Source of the DNA: an uncultured Dietzia sp.
Lineage (GTDB): Bacteria; Actinomycetota; Actinomycetes; Mycobacteriales; Mycobacteriaceae
Direction of reading: 5' to 3'
Assembly (NCBI GenBank): GCA_946570335.1
Contig: CAMNYG010000040.1
Span: forward strand, 1 to 8,622
Length of the DNA: 8,622 nt
Below the pieces are notes generated by a model. The model did no database searches. It was not told the origin of the DNA and saw nothing but the letters and a program-made list of their open reading frames with translations. Each line of letters starts with the position of its first letter. The first letter of the stretch is position 1. The position numbers were made by a program, and so were the translations under genes. Below, in pieces: positions 5,395 through 8,622 of the stretch.

Positions 5395-5492
5395 TGGAAG
5401 CCGGATTCCGACGGATCGCGACTGCACGGTTCGAACCCTTCGTGGGCGCGGCTGACCGGGGAAATCCCCGCCAGCGGCCACAATCTGAAGCC

Positions 5493-8536
<3,044 letters not shown>

Positions 8537-8540
<4 letters not shown>

Positions 8541-8622
8541 CGTCGGCCGCGGGCGGGGACGGCTCCGAACCGGCCGGCGCGGGTTCGAGCGAGCCCCGGG
8601 AGTCGAGCCCGGAAGGTCTGCC
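8537..8622 (+). CDS. Start of an unidentified gene, cut by the window end
   Basis: A GTG at 8537 shares GTGA with the rmlA stop and opens a frame that continues to the window end (28 codons, no stop). AGAAGG lies about 10 nt upstream. The visible N-terminus ([20 protein letters not shown]) is Gly/Ser/Pro/Glu-rich and disordered, as often seen before a folded domain in high-GC proteins. It cannot be identified. By position it could belong to the same sugar-nucleotide operon (for example RmlC, RmlD, a glycosyltransferase or a membrane protein), but nothing in the sequence decides this. Confidence 0.45.

Noticed and set aside
3787..5419. GATCGC at 3787-3792 and 5414-5419 as target-site duplication of the cassette
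   Set aside because: Six bases can match by chance and the copies do not lie exactly at the repeat edges.
5427..5440. GGTTCGAACC resembling a tRNA T-loop, possibly an attachment site
   Set aside because: Only the loop-like palindrome is present; the T stem does not extend past two pairs and no acceptor, anticodon or D arm is found.
5382..5492. Upstream start of the second YihY gene at 5382
   Set aside because: The codon lies inside the GAGCGGATG tandem repeat and the extra residues match nothing in the paralogue.

Overview
The window is high-GC DNA with actinobacterial protein sequences. The RmlB and CysQ segments resemble mycobacterial versions closely, and GTG starts are frequent. The order Mycobacteriales (for example Dietzia, Gordonia, Rhodococcus or relatives) is likely; I cannot fix the genus.

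Layout. (1) 28-414 (+) is the C-terminal part of a CysQ-type phosphatase with its catalytic half missing; the first 27 bases are strikingly AT-rich and carry in-frame stops. (2) 503-1015 (-) is a non-heme ferritin, divergent from (3) 1078-2055 (+), an unrecognised two-pass membrane protein with a repeated PWPDISLP loop. Both starts have a TANNNT hexamer exactly 7 nt upstream. (4) A GC-rich hairpin separates this gene from a convergent small DoxX-like membrane protein (2136-2531, -), whose leader holds a 9-bp direct repeat resembling an operator. (5) 2712-3788 (+) is a YihY/BrkB-family membrane protein. (6) 3789-5492 is the most unusual part: a solitary AbiEi-like gene (4184-5140) with a nuclease-like C-terminus, bracketed by about 100-bp inverted repeats (core 47/53 identical) and by outer direct and tandem repeats of the same family. 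(7) 5493-6602 (+) is a second YihY/BrkB paralogue. (8) 6613-8540 holds rmlB and rmlA, joined by a GTGA overlap, then a further gene that starts by another GTGA overlap and runs off the end.

How the genes relate. RmlA and RmlB catalyse the first two steps of dTDP-L-rhamnose synthesis, used for cell-wall linkage sugars in this order; rmlC and rmlD are not in the window. Ferritin handles iron storage. The two YihY proteins look like a tandem paralogue pair that is now separated by the repeat-bounded AbiEi cassette. This cassette is the best candidate for something undescribed: a small, transposase-less, defence-like module with inverted-repeat ends.
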